Assembly (NCBI RefSeq): GCF_051954455.1
Contig: NZ_JBQCHS010000022.1
Coordinates: forward strand, 34,871-98,870
Length of the DNA stretch: 64,000 nt
DNA from: Pseudolysinimonas sp051954455
GTDB lineage: Bacteria; Actinomycetota; Actinomycetes; Actinomycetales; Microbacteriaceae
Direction: 5' to 3'
A program made the translations under genes and the position numbers. The notes beneath the pieces are model-generated. The model saw only the letters and a list, made by a program, of their open reading frames with translations. It was not told where the DNA came from and did no database searches. Positions 40,467 through 49,071 of the stretch are shown in pieces (positions within the stretch are counted from its first letter, which is position 1; every line of letters starts with the position of its first letter).

Positions 40467-41720
40467 ATGACCACGACGGCACCGCGCCGTTCCCCCCGGG
40501 AGCAGCGCCCCGACCAGGATTCCCGGCCGCCGGCCGCGGTCGTCGCGGTGCAGCGGCTGTTCTCCGCCGAGACCCCCGAGTACTTCATGCTGCTCGGCAC
40601 GACCCTGTTCCTCGTGGTGTTCGGTCTCGTCATGGTGCTCTCCTCGTCGTCGATCGACTCGTACACGACGCATGACAAGGACTTCTTCGCCACCGCCACC
40701 CGCCAGGGCCTGTACGCGCTCATCGGGCTGCCGCTCATGCTCGTCGCGGCCCGCATGCCGACGGCCTTCTGGCGTCGGTGGGCGTGGGTCGCGATCCTCG
40801 GAGCGACCGGCCTGCAGCTGCTCGTGTTCACCCCGCTCGGGTACGACGTCGGCGGCAACCGCAACTGGATCCACCTCGGCTCGTTCACGGCGCAGCCGTC
40901 GGAGCTGATCAAGCTCGCGCTCGCGATCTGGATCGCGTCGATCCTGGCCTCCCACCCGGAGCGCCTCGACGACTGGCGCCGCCTGATCGTCCCCCTCGTG
41001 CCGGTGGCGGGCATCGCGATCGGTCTCGTCCTCCTCGGGCGCGACCTCGGCACCGCGATGATCATGATCGGCGTCGTCCTGGCCGCCCTCTTCTACGCCG
41101 GCGTGCGCCTGCGCTACCTCGGGGCCGTGGTCGCGTTCGCCGCGGTGGCGAGCTTCGTCGTCATCAACGTGGGCTCGTCGCGCTCGGACCGCATCCACGC
41201 CTGGTTGAGCGGATGCCAGGACCAGGCGCTCAGCCTCACCTACTGCTATCAGACCGTCGGGGGCTGGCAGGCTCTCGCCCACGGGGGTATCGTGGGGGTC
41301 GGACTGGGCAACTCGACGGCCAAGTGGAACTGGCTCCCGGAGGCGGCGAACGACTTCATCTTCGCCGTCATCGGCGAGGAGCTCGGCCTCGTCGGCGCGG
41401 TCCTCGTCCTGGTGCTGTTCGTGGCGTTGGCGATCGCCTTCGTGCGCATCGTCCGGATGAGCACGGACCCCTTCGCCCGGATCGTCGTCGGCGCGATCTC
41501 GTTCTGGATCGTCGGTCAGGCCTTCGTGAACATCGCGGTCGTGCTCGGCCTCCTGCCCGTCTTCGGCGTCCCGCTGCCCCTGATCTCCGCCGGAGGGTCG
41601 TCGCTCCTGTCGACCATGGCGGCCATCGGCGTCGCGCTGTCATTCGCCCGGCACCGACCGGAGCCCCTGCCGGTCGCCCCGCTCCGCCCGGCGCGATCCG
41701 GCCGTCCCGCGGCCCGGTAG
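40467..41720 (+). CDS. ftsW: septal peptidoglycan polymerase FtsW (SEDS family)
   Basis: 417 residues and about ten membrane helices. Contains the SEDS features ATRQGLYALIGLPLML, GGNRNWIHLG near 135, LLGRDLGTAMI near 190, EAANDFIFAVIGEELGLVG near 295 and the final VPLPLISAGGSSLLSTM. It polymerises glycan from lipid II together with FtsI. GGGGAGG precedes the ATG. Its TAG stop is reused as the first half of the murG -10. Confidence 0.96.
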   Translation: MTTTAPRRSPREQRPDQDSRPPAAVVAVQRLFSAETPEYFMLLGTTLFLVVFGLVMVLSSSSIDSYTTHDKDFFATATRQGLYALIGLPLMLVAARMPTAFWRRWAWVAILGATGLQLLVFTPLGYDVGGNRNWIHLGSFTAQPSELIKLALAIWIASILASHPERLDDWRRLIVPLVPVAGIAIGLVLLGRDLGTAMIMIGVVLAALFYAGVRLRYLGAVVAFAAVASFVVINVGSSRSDRIHAWLSGCQDQALSLTYCYQTVGGWQALAHGGIVGVGLGNSTAKWNWLPEAANDFIFAVIGEELGLVGAVLVLVLFVALAIAFVRIVRMSTDPFARIVVGAISFWIVGQAFVNIAVVLGLLPVFGVPLPLISAGGSSLLSTMAAIGVALSFARHRPEPLPVAPLRPARSGRPAAR

Positions 41721-41723
41721 CCT
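41718..41723 (+). promoter_or_regulatory. murG leaderless -10 built on the ftsW stop codon
   Basis: TAGCCT begins with the TAG stop of ftsW (41718-41720) and ends six bases before the GTG of murG at 41730. Confidence 0.65.
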
Positions 41724-41729
41724 GCCCCG

Positions 41730-42830
41730 GTGACCACGTACCTCCTCGCGGGCGGCGGCACCGCCGGCCACGTGAACCCGCTGCTGGCGACCGCCGACGC
41801 GCTGCGCGACCGCGATCCGGATGCGACGGTGCTCGTGCTGGGCACCGCGGAGGGCATCGAGGCGCGCCTCGTCCCGGCCCGGGGCTACCAGCTTGTGACC
41901 ATCCCGCGCCTCCCCTTCCCGCGGCGTCCGAACGTCGACGCGCTGCGCTTCCCCGGGCGCTGGCGGGCGAGCGTGGCACGCACCCGCGAGCTGCTCCGTG
42001 AGCACCGGGTGGACGTCGTGGTCGGCTTCGGCGGCTACGCCTCGGCGCCGGCCTACCGGGCCGCGCGCGCCGAGGGCATCCCGATCGCGATCCACGAGCA
42101 GAACGCCAAGCCGGGCTTCGCGAACCGCATGGGGGCCGCGCTCACGCCCTTCGTCGGGGTCACCTTCGCCTCGACCCGGCTGCCGCACGCGCGTGTCGTG
42201 GGCATGCCGCTCCGGCGCGAGATCGCCGGGCTCGACCTCGCCGCGGCGCGCACCGAGGCGCAGGCGCTCTTCGGCCTCGACGATCGCCGACCCGTGCTCC
42301 TCGTGACCGGCGGATCGATCGGCGCCAAGCGGCTGAACGACGCCGTCGCGGCGGAGGTCGCGGCGCTCCTCGGGAGCGGGTGGCAGGTGCTGCACCTCAC
42401 CGGGTCGCGGTCGCCGGTCGTCGATCCGCACCTCGACGGCTATCGGATCCTCGAGTACTGCGACCGCATGGAGCTCGCCCTCGCCGTCGCCGACCTGGCC
42501 GTCTCGCGCGCCGGCGCCTCCACCGTCGCGGAGCTCCAGGCGCTCGGGGTCCCAGCCGTCTTCGTGCCCTACGCCGTCGGGAACGGCGAGCAGGCGGTCA
42601 ACGCCCGCGACGCCGTGGAGGCGGGCGGTGCGATCGTCGTCGCCGATGCGGCCTTCGACCAGGACTGGGTCCGCACCGAGCTGCCGCCGCTCCTCGCCGA
42701 CCGAGCCGGCCTCGCCCACATGGCCGCGTCGATGGCCTCGATCGGTCGGCGCGACGGCGCCGAGCGGATGGCCGACCTGGTCGCCGAGGCGCTGGCGTCA
42801 CGCGCAGCGGAGCCGGTCCGCGCTGAATAG
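41730..42830 (+). CDS. murG: UDP-GlcNAc:lipid I GlcNAc transferase MurG
   Basis: 366 residues. GGGTAGHVNP at about 8-17 is the first glycine loop; GFGGYASAPAY near 96, HEQNAKPGFANR near 125 and GGSIGAKRLND near 192 are the other landmarks. It converts lipid I to lipid II on the inner membrane face. An internal leaderless promoter is likely, with no Shine-Dalgarno. Its own TAG stop begins the murC -10. Confidence 0.96.
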   Translation: MTTYLLAGGGTAGHVNPLLATADALRDRDPDATVLVLGTAEGIEARLVPARGYQLVTIPRLPFPRRPNVDALRFPGRWRASVARTRELLREHRVDVVVGFGGYASAPAYRAARAEGIPIAIHEQNAKPGFANRMGAALTPFVGVTFASTRLPHARVVGMPLRREIAGLDLAAARTEAQALFGLDDRRPVLLVTGGSIGAKRLNDAVAAEVAALLGSGWQVLHLTGSRSPVVDPHLDGYRILEYCDRMELALAVADLAVSRAGASTVAELQALGVPAVFVPYAVGNGEQAVNARDAVEAGGAIVVADAAFDQDWVRTELPPLLADRAGLAHMAASMASIGRRDGAERMADLVAEALASRAAEPVRAE

Positions 42831-42833
42831 GCT
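42828..42833 (+). promoter_or_regulatory. murC leaderless -10 built on the murG stop codon
   Basis: TAGGCT begins with the TAG stop of murG and ends six bases before the GTG of murC at 42840. The arrangement repeats that at ftsW/murG. Confidence 0.65.
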
Positions 42834-42839
42834 GTCCCG

Positions 42840-44261
42840 GTGATCGGCCCGGACTTCAGCATCGACGTGCCCGCCGACCTCGGCCGGGTGCACTTCGTCG
42901 GTATCGGCGGGTCGGGCATGAACGGCATCGCGCACATGATGCTCGATGCGGGTCTGCGCGTCTCCGGCTCGGACCGCGCCGAGAGCGCCTACCTCGACCG
43001 GCTGCGCGAGCGCGGTGCCGAGATCCACGTCGGCCACGACGCCGCCACGATCGAGCGGCTGGGCCTCGGCGACGGCGACACCCTCGTCTATACGAGCGCG
43101 CTCTGGCCCGACAACCCCGAGTACCTGGCGGCGAAGCAGCGCGGGCTCACCCTGCTGCACCGCTCGCAGGCGCTGCACTGGATCCAGCGCGGGCACCGCT
43201 CCGTCGTCGTCGCGGGCGCCCACGGCAAGACCACGTCGACCGGGATGCTCGTGACGGCACTGCGCGAGCTGGGCGCCGATCCCGGGTTCGTGAACGGCGG
43301 CGTCATCAGCGACCTCGGCGTCAGCTCGGCGACCGGAACCGACGACCTCTTCGTGCTCGAGGGGGACGAATCCGATCGCTCCTTCCTGCTCTACGACACC
43401 GCGATCGCGCTGATCACGAACGTCGACGCCGACCACCTCGACCAGTACGGCACGCAGAGCGCGTTCGAGGACGCGTTCGTCGCCTTCGCGAACGGGGCGT
43501 CCGAGCTCGTCGTCGCGAACCCGGACGGCGCCGACCTGCGCCGTGTGCTCGAGTGCCTCGACCCGTCCCGACGGGTGCTGACCTTCGGGGAGTCCGAGGG
43601 CGTCGACCTCCGGGTGACCGACATCGAGGCGGGGGAGCAGGTGGCCTTCCGGGTGCACTGGCACGGCGCCGTGCACGAGGCCCGCATCGCCGTGCCGGGG
43701 CGCCACCACGCCGTCAACGCGACCGGCGTGCTCGGCGTGCTGCTGGGCCTCGGCTACGCGATCGAGCCGGCCGTCGCCGCCCTCCGCGCCTTCGGCGGCA
43801 CCAAGCGCCGGTTCGAGTTCAAGGGCGCGGCGGGCGGCGTGCGCGTCTACGACGACTACGCGCACAACCCGGTGGAGGCGGCCGCCGCCGTCGCCGGCGC
43901 CCGCTCGGTGGTCGGCGAGGGGCGGGTCATCGCGGTGCACCAGCCGCACCTCTACTCGCGCACCCGCGACCGTTCCGGCGAGTTCGCCGAGGTGTACGAG
44001 CGGCTGGCCGACTACACGATCGTCGTGGCCGTGGACGGGGCCCGCGAGGATCCGATCCCGGGCGTCACAGGTGCGCTCGTGGCGGACGCCTTCCACGATC
44101 CGTCGCGCGTCGCGTACTTGCCCGAGTGGCCGGACGCCGCCGCCGAGGTCGCGCGCGTCGCCCGGCCGGGCGACATCGTCATGACCCTCAGCTGCGGCAC
44201 CGTCTCGCAGCTCGTGCCGCAGCTGCTCGACGCGCTCGAGAAGAACCCGACCGCGGAGTAG
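42840..44261 (+). CDS. murC: UDP-N-acetylmuramate L-alanine ligase MurC
   Basis: 473 residues. HFVGIGGSGMNGIAHMM is the N-terminal nucleotide loop, and VVAGAHGKTTSTGM near 120 the P-loop. YDDYAHNPVE near 340 and HQPHLYSRT near 370 complete the family set. It adds L-Ala to UDP-MurNAc, the first Mur ligase step, although the gene is encoded after murG. No ddl follows; ftsQ is next after 56 bp. Confidence 0.96.
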   Translation: MIGPDFSIDVPADLGRVHFVGIGGSGMNGIAHMMLDAGLRVSGSDRAESAYLDRLRERGAEIHVGHDAATIERLGLGDGDTLVYTSALWPDNPEYLAAKQRGLTLLHRSQALHWIQRGHRSVVVAGAHGKTTSTGMLVTALRELGADPGFVNGGVISDLGVSSATGTDDLFVLEGDESDRSFLLYDTAIALITNVDADHLDQYGTQSAFEDAFVAFANGASELVVANPDGADLRRVLECLDPSRRVLTFGESEGVDLRVTDIEAGEQVAFRVHWHGAVHEARIAVPGRHHAVNATGVLGVLLGLGYAIEPAVAALRAFGGTKRRFEFKGAAGGVRVYDDYAHNPVEAAAAVAGARSVVGEGRVIAVHQPHLYSRTRDRSGEFAEVYERLADYTIVVAVDGAREDPIPGVTGALVADAFHDPSRVAYLPEWPDAAAEVARVARPGDIVMTLSCGTVSQLVPQLLDALEKNPTAE

Positions 44262-44305
44262 CGCCGGAGTCGCGTGTCGGGACGGCGGCGCGGGGTCCCG
44301 TCGGA

Positions 44306-44311
44306 GATGCT
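44306..44311 (+). promoter_or_regulatory. possible leaderless -10 GATGCT for ftsQ
   Basis: GATGCT, six bases (CGACGG), then GTG at 44318. GGAG at 44303-44306 is 11 bases from the GTG, so leadered translation is the alternative. Confidence 0.35.
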
Positions 44312-44317
44312 CGACGG

Positions 44318-45460
44318 GTGAAGCGGCCCGAAGCGCGAGGTGCGGCGGCGCGCCCCGCGCCGACCGCGCCGGAACGCGCGGTCCGCGCGTCCGCCCGGCC
44401 GCCGCGCACCGAGTCGGCACGGCCGCCCGCCGCTTCCGCTCCGCCGACCCCGCCCGGCCCGCAGGCGCCGGCCGGTCCGCGACCCCCGCGCGAGCGCACG
44501 ACGCGCGAGCGGACCCCGCGCGAGCGACCTGCGCCGCTGCGACGACCCGCCGGAGACCGCACCCCGCGCGCCGACATCCGCGCCGCCGCCCGGGCGCGCC
44601 GTCGCGAGGAGCGTCAGGAGGTCCGCCGCTTCACGCGCCGCTCGCGCCGCCGCCGCATCGGCTGGCTGGCGGGCATCGGACTCGTCGTGGTCTTCATCCT
44701 GCTGATCGTCGGCGCCGTCTACTCGCCGCTCCTCGCCCTGCGGACGATCACCGTCGACGGCACGAACCGGCTGAGTGCGGCGACATTGGAGAAGGCGCTC
44801 GCGCCCAACCTCGGTACGCCGCTCGCGCTGCTCGACGATGCGCGGATCAAGAGCGAGCTGGGGCGCTACCGCCTCATCCGCAGCTACGTCACCGAACTGC
44901 AGCCGCCGAGCACCCTCGTCGTGCACGTCACGGAACGGACGCCGGTCGGCGTCATCCAGGGCGCCGACGATTTCGCGCTCGTGGATCCCGCGGGCGTCGT
45001 CGTGGCCCGCTCCGCGACCCGTCCGGACGGCGTCCCGCTGATCGAGCTCGGCTCCGCCCCCCTCGACGGACCGGGGTTCGCCTCGATGGCGCAGGTGCTG
45101 CTGGCGCTGCCCACCGATCTGCTCGCCCAGGTCGACACGATCGCGGCGCTGACCCACGACGACGTCACGCTGACGCTCCGCGGCTCCGGGCAGCGGGTCA
45201 TCTGGGGAAGCGCGGATCAGTCGAGCCTCAAGGCCCAGGTCCTCGGGCGGCTCGTCGCCCTGCACGGTCAGAGCGGGACCGGCACCTACACCGTCTCCGC
45301 GCCGCAGTTCGCGGTCTTCAACCCGGCCGATGCGGGGAGCGTCGGCGGCGCGGAGGCCCCCGCGGGCGACGGCGGGACCGCGATCCCGTCCCCGAACACG
45401 AGCGCCACGCCCGCTCCGCCTGCCGACGGCGGCACCGATCAGGGCGGCGTGCAGCGCTGA
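44318..45460 (+). CDS. ftsQ: cell-division protein FtsQ
   Basis: 380 residues. The first ~120 are a disordered, Pro/Arg/Ala-rich cytoplasmic region, unusually long and basic. One membrane helix (IGWLAGIGLVVVFILLIVGAVY) follows, then a POTRA domain (LLALRTITVDGTNRLSAATLEKAL) and the FtsQ domain (ELQPPSTLVVHVTERTPVGV). The C-terminal ~50 residues are Gly/Ala/Pro-rich. It recruits FtsL and the septal synthases. Confidence 0.93.
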   Translation: MKRPEARGAAARPAPTAPERAVRASARPPRTESARPPAASAPPTPPGPQAPAGPRPPRERTTRERTPRERPAPLRRPAGDRTPRADIRAAARARRREERQEVRRFTRRSRRRRIGWLAGIGLVVVFILLIVGAVYSPLLALRTITVDGTNRLSAATLEKALAPNLGTPLALLDDARIKSELGRYRLIRSYVTELQPPSTLVVHVTERTPVGVIQGADDFALVDPAGVVVARSATRPDGVPLIELGSAPLDGPGFASMAQVLLALPTDLLAQVDTIAALTHDDVTLTLRGSGQRVIWGSADQSSLKAQVLGRLVALHGQSGTGTYTVSAPQFAVFNPADAGSVGGAEAPAGDGGTAIPSPNTSATPAPPADGGTDQGGVQR

Positions 45461-45554
45461 TCGCACGGCAATCGCCGCGACACGCGCCCTGCCTCCCGGG
45501 CCTGGCGGGGGCGGTCCGTACCGTGAGGGCAGACCAGCGTAACCGGAACATCAC

Positions 45555-45585
45555 TCGAGTTCAAGTAGAACTTGAAGGTTGAACC
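45555..45585 (-). promoter_or_regulatory. candidate FtsR-type operator upstream of ftsZ
   Basis: On the minus strand GTTCAACCTTCAAGTTCTAC lines up with GTTGAACCTCAACTTCAACC upstream of the second MerR gene, with one gap. Within it TTCAAG (45560-45565) and CTTGAA (45571-45576) form an exact inverted repeat five bases apart. The ftsZ start is about 32 bp further on. Confidence 0.55.
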
Positions 45586-45616
45586 CCGGCTACGACGTAA
45601 CACGGAAGGCCGGGAC

Positions 45617-46804
45617 GTGACCACGAACCAGAACTATCTCGCGGTGATCAAGGTCGTCGGCATCGGCGGCGGCGGTGTGAACGCCGTGAACCGCATGATC
45701 GAGCTCGGCCTGCGCGGCGTCGAGTTCATCGCGATCAACACCGACGCCCAGGCACTGCTCATGAGCGACGCGGACGTCAAGCTCGACGTCGGCCGCGAGC
45801 TGACCCGCGGTCTCGGCGCCGGCGCCGACCCCGAGGTCGGGCGGCGCGCGGCGGAGGATCACGCGGAGGAGATCGAGGAGGCGCTCACCGGCGCCGACAT
45901 GGTCTTCGTCACCGCCGGCGAAGGCGGCGGCACGGGCACGGGCGGCGCGCCGGTGGTGGCCCGCATCGCGAAGTCGATCGGCGCGCTCACGATCGGTGTC
46001 GTCACGAAGCCCTTCTCGTTCGAGGGCAAGCGCCGCCAGGCGCAGGCGGAGACCGGGGTCGCCGCGCTCAAGAACGAGGTCGACACCCTCATCGTCGTGC
46101 CGAACGACCGGCTGCTCGAGATCAGCGACCGGGGCATCTCGATGCTCGAGGCGTTCACGACGGCCGACCAGGTGCTCCTCGCCGGTGTGCAGGGCATCAC
46201 CGACCTCATCACGACCCCGGGTCTCATCAACCTCGACTTCGCCGACGTGAAGAGCGTCATGCAGGGCGCGGGTTCCGCGCTCATGGGCATCGGCGCCAGC
46301 AGGGGGGCCGATCGCGCGATCAAGGCCGCGGAGCTGGCGGTCGCGAGCCCGCTGCTCGAGGCGTCGATCGACGGCGCCCACGGCGTGCTGCTCTCCATCC
46401 AGGGCGGATCCAACCTCGGCATCTTCGAGATCAACGACGCGGCCCGGCTCGTGCAGGAGGCGGTGCACCCGGAGGCCAACATCATCTTCGGCGCCGTCAT
46501 CGACGACACCCTGGGCGACGAGGTGCGCGTCACCGTGATCGCGGCCGGCTTCGACGGCGGCGAGCCGCAGCCGAAGCCGGTGGCCGAGCGACGCAGCAAC
46601 TTCGTCGATGCGGGGGTGCCGGCGGCCGGAGCCGGCGTCGCGGCGGCGGGGGTCGCGGCGGGCTCGGGGTCGCACCTGCAGGAGACTCAGCCGATGCCGT
46701 CTCCGTCGTCCGGGTGGGGCGTCGAGCCCGAGGCGCCCGTCGCCCCCGCGGACCGCGACTTCGACGACGACGACGACCTCGACATCCCCGACTTCCTGAA
46801 GTAG
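45617..46804 (+). CDS. ftsZ: cell-division GTPase FtsZ
   Basis: 395 residues. The tubulin signature GGGTGTG is at 103-109, with VKVVGIGGGGVNAVNRM-type N-terminus and NTDAQAL near 41. The T7 loop (NLDFADVKSVM) is intact. A variable linker ends in the conserved tail DDLDIPDFLK, the binding site for SepF and FtsW. The GTG at 45617 follows GGAAGG. A candidate FtsR operator lies just upstream, and ftsR itself is at 12391. Confidence 0.98.
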   Translation: MTTNQNYLAVIKVVGIGGGGVNAVNRMIELGLRGVEFIAINTDAQALLMSDADVKLDVGRELTRGLGAGADPEVGRRAAEDHAEEIEEALTGADMVFVTAGEGGGTGTGGAPVVARIAKSIGALTIGVVTKPFSFEGKRRQAQAETGVAALKNEVDTLIVVPNDRLLEISDRGISMLEAFTTADQVLLAGVQGITDLITTPGLINLDFADVKSVMQGAGSALMGIGASRGADRAIKAAELAVASPLLEASIDGAHGVLLSIQGGSNLGIFEINDAARLVQEAVHPEANIIFGAVIDDTLGDEVRVTVIAAGFDGGEPQPKPVAERRSNFVDAGVPAAGAGVAAAGVAAGSGSHLQETQPMPSPSSGWGVEPEAPVAPADRDFDDDDDLDIPDFLK

Positions 46805-47487
46805 TGGTGAGCGGGCTCGCCGGCCGGTTGGCGGCGGTCGACGCGGCCGTCGCCGACGCGGCGCGCGAGGCCGGACGCGATCCCGCGGAGCTGACCCGCA
46901 TCGTCGTCACCAAGTTCCAGCCGATCTCGCTCGTGCGCGAACTCGCGACGCTCGGCGTGCGCGACATGGGGGAGAGCCGGCACCAGGAGGCGGCGGCCAA
47001 GGCGGCGGAGCTCGCCGACCTCGATCTGCGCTGGCACTTCGTGGGGCAGCTCCAGCGCAACAAGGCGCGCGCGGTCCGCGCGTACGCCGCCTCGGTGCAC
47101 TCCGTCGACCGCCCGGAGCTCGCCGCTGCGCTCGATCGGGCGGGCGAGGACCGCCCGCCGCTCGACGTCTTCCTGGAGCTCGACCTCACCGGCGACCCCG
47201 GGCGCGGCGGCGTCGACCCGGACCGGGCCGAGGCCCTCGCCGAGCACGTCCTCGGTCTGCCGACCCTCGTGCTCCGCGGCGTCATGGCCGTCGCCCCGCT
47301 CGGGGCCGACGCCCGCGCCGCCTTCGCCCGCGTGCGAGCGGTCTCCGAGCGCATCCGGGGGATCGCGCCCGACGCGGTCGCGATCTCCGCCGGGATGTCG
47401 GGGGACTTCCGGGAGGCCGTGCTCGAGGGCGCGACACACCTTCGCATCGGGACCGCAATCACCGGAAAACGTTCAAGCGCTGGTTAA
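46804..47487 (+). CDS. yggS: YggS/YlmE-family PLP-binding protein
   Basis: 227 residues. The PLP lysine is in RIVVTKFQP (about residue 38), followed by DMGESRHQEAAAKA and WHFVGQLQRNKA. The family binds pyridoxal 5'-phosphate and regulates PLP and amino-acid balance. The GTG at 46804 overlaps the last base of the ftsZ stop; a second GTG follows at once. In many actinobacteria pgeF separates ftsZ from this gene; here it is missing. Confidence 0.92.
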   Translation: MVSGLAGRLAAVDAAVADAAREAGRDPAELTRIVVTKFQPISLVRELATLGVRDMGESRHQEAAAKAAELADLDLRWHFVGQLQRNKARAVRAYAASVHSVDRPELAAALDRAGEDRPPLDVFLELDLTGDPGRGGVDPDRAEALAEHVLGLPTLVLRGVMAVAPLGADARAAFARVRAVSERIRGIAPDAVAISAGMSGDFREAVLEGATHLRIGTAITGKRSSAG

Positions 47488-47522
47488 GGTCGGACCGAAC
47501 GCGAGCTCATCGGGAGGACGAG

Positions 47523-47975
47523 ATGGCGAATCCGCTGCGCAAGACGATGGTGTACCTCGGCCTGGCCGACGAGGACTACGAGGACGAGGCCCCGGTCGCA
47601 CCCGTTGCTCCGGTCGCGAGCGCCGCGCCCGCGCCGACCCGCGCCCCCGTGACGCCGCTGCGCCGCCCCGTGCAGAGCCGGCACCACCAGCCTGCGATGA
47701 GCGAGATCCTCACCGTGCACCCGCGCCAGTACAAGGACGCCCAGCTGATCGCCGAGACGTTCCGCGAGGGCGTGCCGGTCATCATCAACCTGAGCCAGAT
47801 GAGCGAGCCCGACGCACGTCGCCTGATCGACTTCGCGAGCGGTCTGTCGCAGGGGCTCTACGGCAAGATCGAGCGCGTCACCGCCAAGGTGTTCCTGCTC
47901 TCGCCCGAGCACGTCGCGACGAGCGGCGAGCAGGCCGAGGCGGAGTCGGACGTCGACGCGGCGTTCTTCGCGTAG
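47523..47975 (+). CDS. sepF: FtsZ-anchoring protein SepF
   Basis: 150 residues. MANPLRKTMVYLGL is the membrane-binding amphipathic start, followed by a Pro/Ala linker and the SepF core (ILTVHPRQYKDAQLIAETFREGVPVIINLSQ; DARRLIDFASGLSQGL). In actinobacteria, which lack FtsA, SepF tethers FtsZ to the membrane. GGGAGGA precedes the ATG. It is usually followed by yggT, which is absent here. Confidence 0.96.
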   Translation: MANPLRKTMVYLGLADEDYEDEAPVAPVAPVASAAPAPTRAPVTPLRRPVQSRHHQPAMSEILTVHPRQYKDAQLIAETFREGVPVIINLSQMSEPDARRLIDFASGLSQGLYGKIERVTAKVFLLSPEHVATSGEQAEAESDVDAAFFA

Positions 47976-48144
47976 GGCGCTCGAGCGCGCTCCGGCGCCG
48001 CTCGATCGGGCTCACCCGGCGCCCCGACGGGGTGGGTTACGCTGGGGCATCCACCCTCGGGGTGCGATGGAAATCTTGCTAGCGTTATCGCAGCGTGACA
48101 TTCCGGGAGGCGTCCCGGATCGACGGAATCGGAAGGTGCAGAAC

Positions 48145-49071
48145 ATGGCGTTGACGCCGGAGGACGTGGTCAACAAGAGGTTCAATCCGACCAAATTCCG
48201 CGAGGGCTACGACCAGGATGAGGTCGACGACTTCCTCGACGAGGTCGTCGTGGAACTGCGTCGTCTGAACCAGGAGAACGAGGAGCTGCGCCAGCGCCTC
48301 GTGCAGGGCGAGCAGCGGATCCAGGAGCTGCAGCGTCAGGCGCAATCCGGTCCGGCATCCGCCGCGTCCGCTCCCGCCGCAGCTCCCGCGCCGGCCGTCG
48401 TGCCGGCTCCGGAACCCGCCTTCGCGCCTGTGCCGGCCCCGGCTCCCGCCGCCCCGGCCGTCAGCGCCGACGCGATGGACCCCGGCAACACCAACAACCT
48501 GCTCCAGCTCGCCCGCCGCCTCCACGAGGAGCACGTGCGCGAGGGCATGGAGAAGCGCGACGCGCTCATCGCGGAGGGGCACGCCACCGCCGCCCGCGTC
48601 GTGTCCGAGGCTCAGGAGGGCGCCCGCGCGGCTCTCGGCGACATCGAGCAGCAGAAGGCCGCGCTCGAGCAGCAGCGCGACGCGCTGCAGCAGGAGAAGG
48701 CGGGTCTCGAGCAGCAGGTCGATCAGCTCCGCACCTTCGAGCGCGAGTACCGCCAGAAGCTCCGCAGCTACATCGAGGGTCAGCTGCGCGACCTCGACCG
48801 CACGCCCGAGCTGCCCGCCGGCGCGCCCGAGTCGAGCCCCGTGCCCGGCGGCCAGCAGACGTCGCAGCCGGTCCAGGTCGGCGCGCCGCCGGCCGCCGAG
48901 CAGGCTGGTCCGTCGGCCCAGCAGGCGGGCTCGGACGGTCAGTCCGGTGACTCCGGACAGCAGAGCGGGACGTCGCAGCAGAGCGCTCCGGCGTTCCCGG
49001 GCGCCCAGCCGTCCGGCGGATTCGGCGCGTACGGTCAGCCGTCCGAGTTCCAGGGTTTTGCCGGCAACTGA
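48145..49071 (+). CDS. divIVA: polar growth scaffold DivIVA/Wag31
   Basis: 308 residues. MALTPEDVVNKRFNPTKF, then GYDQDEVDDFLDEVV, is the membrane-curvature-sensing N-terminal domain. A Pro/Ala linker interrupts two coiled-coil regions (about 28-65 and 125-215), and a Gln/Gly/Ser-rich tail ends the protein. DivIVA marks growing poles and recruits wall synthesis; the mycobacterial Wag31 is a Ser/Thr-kinase substrate. The ATG at 48145 has GGAAGG upstream. Promoter candidates are TACGCT (48039) and TAGCGT (48079). Confidence 0.95.
   Translation: MALTPEDVVNKRFNPTKFREGYDQDEVDDFLDEVVVELRRLNQENEELRQRLVQGEQRIQELQRQAQSGPASAASAPAAAPAPAVVPAPEPAFAPVPAPAPAAPAVSADAMDPGNTNNLLQLARRLHEEHVREGMEKRDALIAEGHATAARVVSEAQEGARAALGDIEQQKAALEQQRDALQQEKAGLEQQVDQLRTFEREYRQKLRSYIEGQLRDLDRTPELPAGAPESSPVPGGQQTSQPVQVGAPPAAEQAGPSAQQAGSDGQSGDSGQQSGTSQQSAPAFPGAQPSGGFGAYGQPSEFQGFAGN

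Noticed and set aside
44307..44321. Four-codon frame (MLDG) just before ftsQ
   Set aside because: The ATG overlaps the proposed ftsQ -10 and start region; most likely chance.
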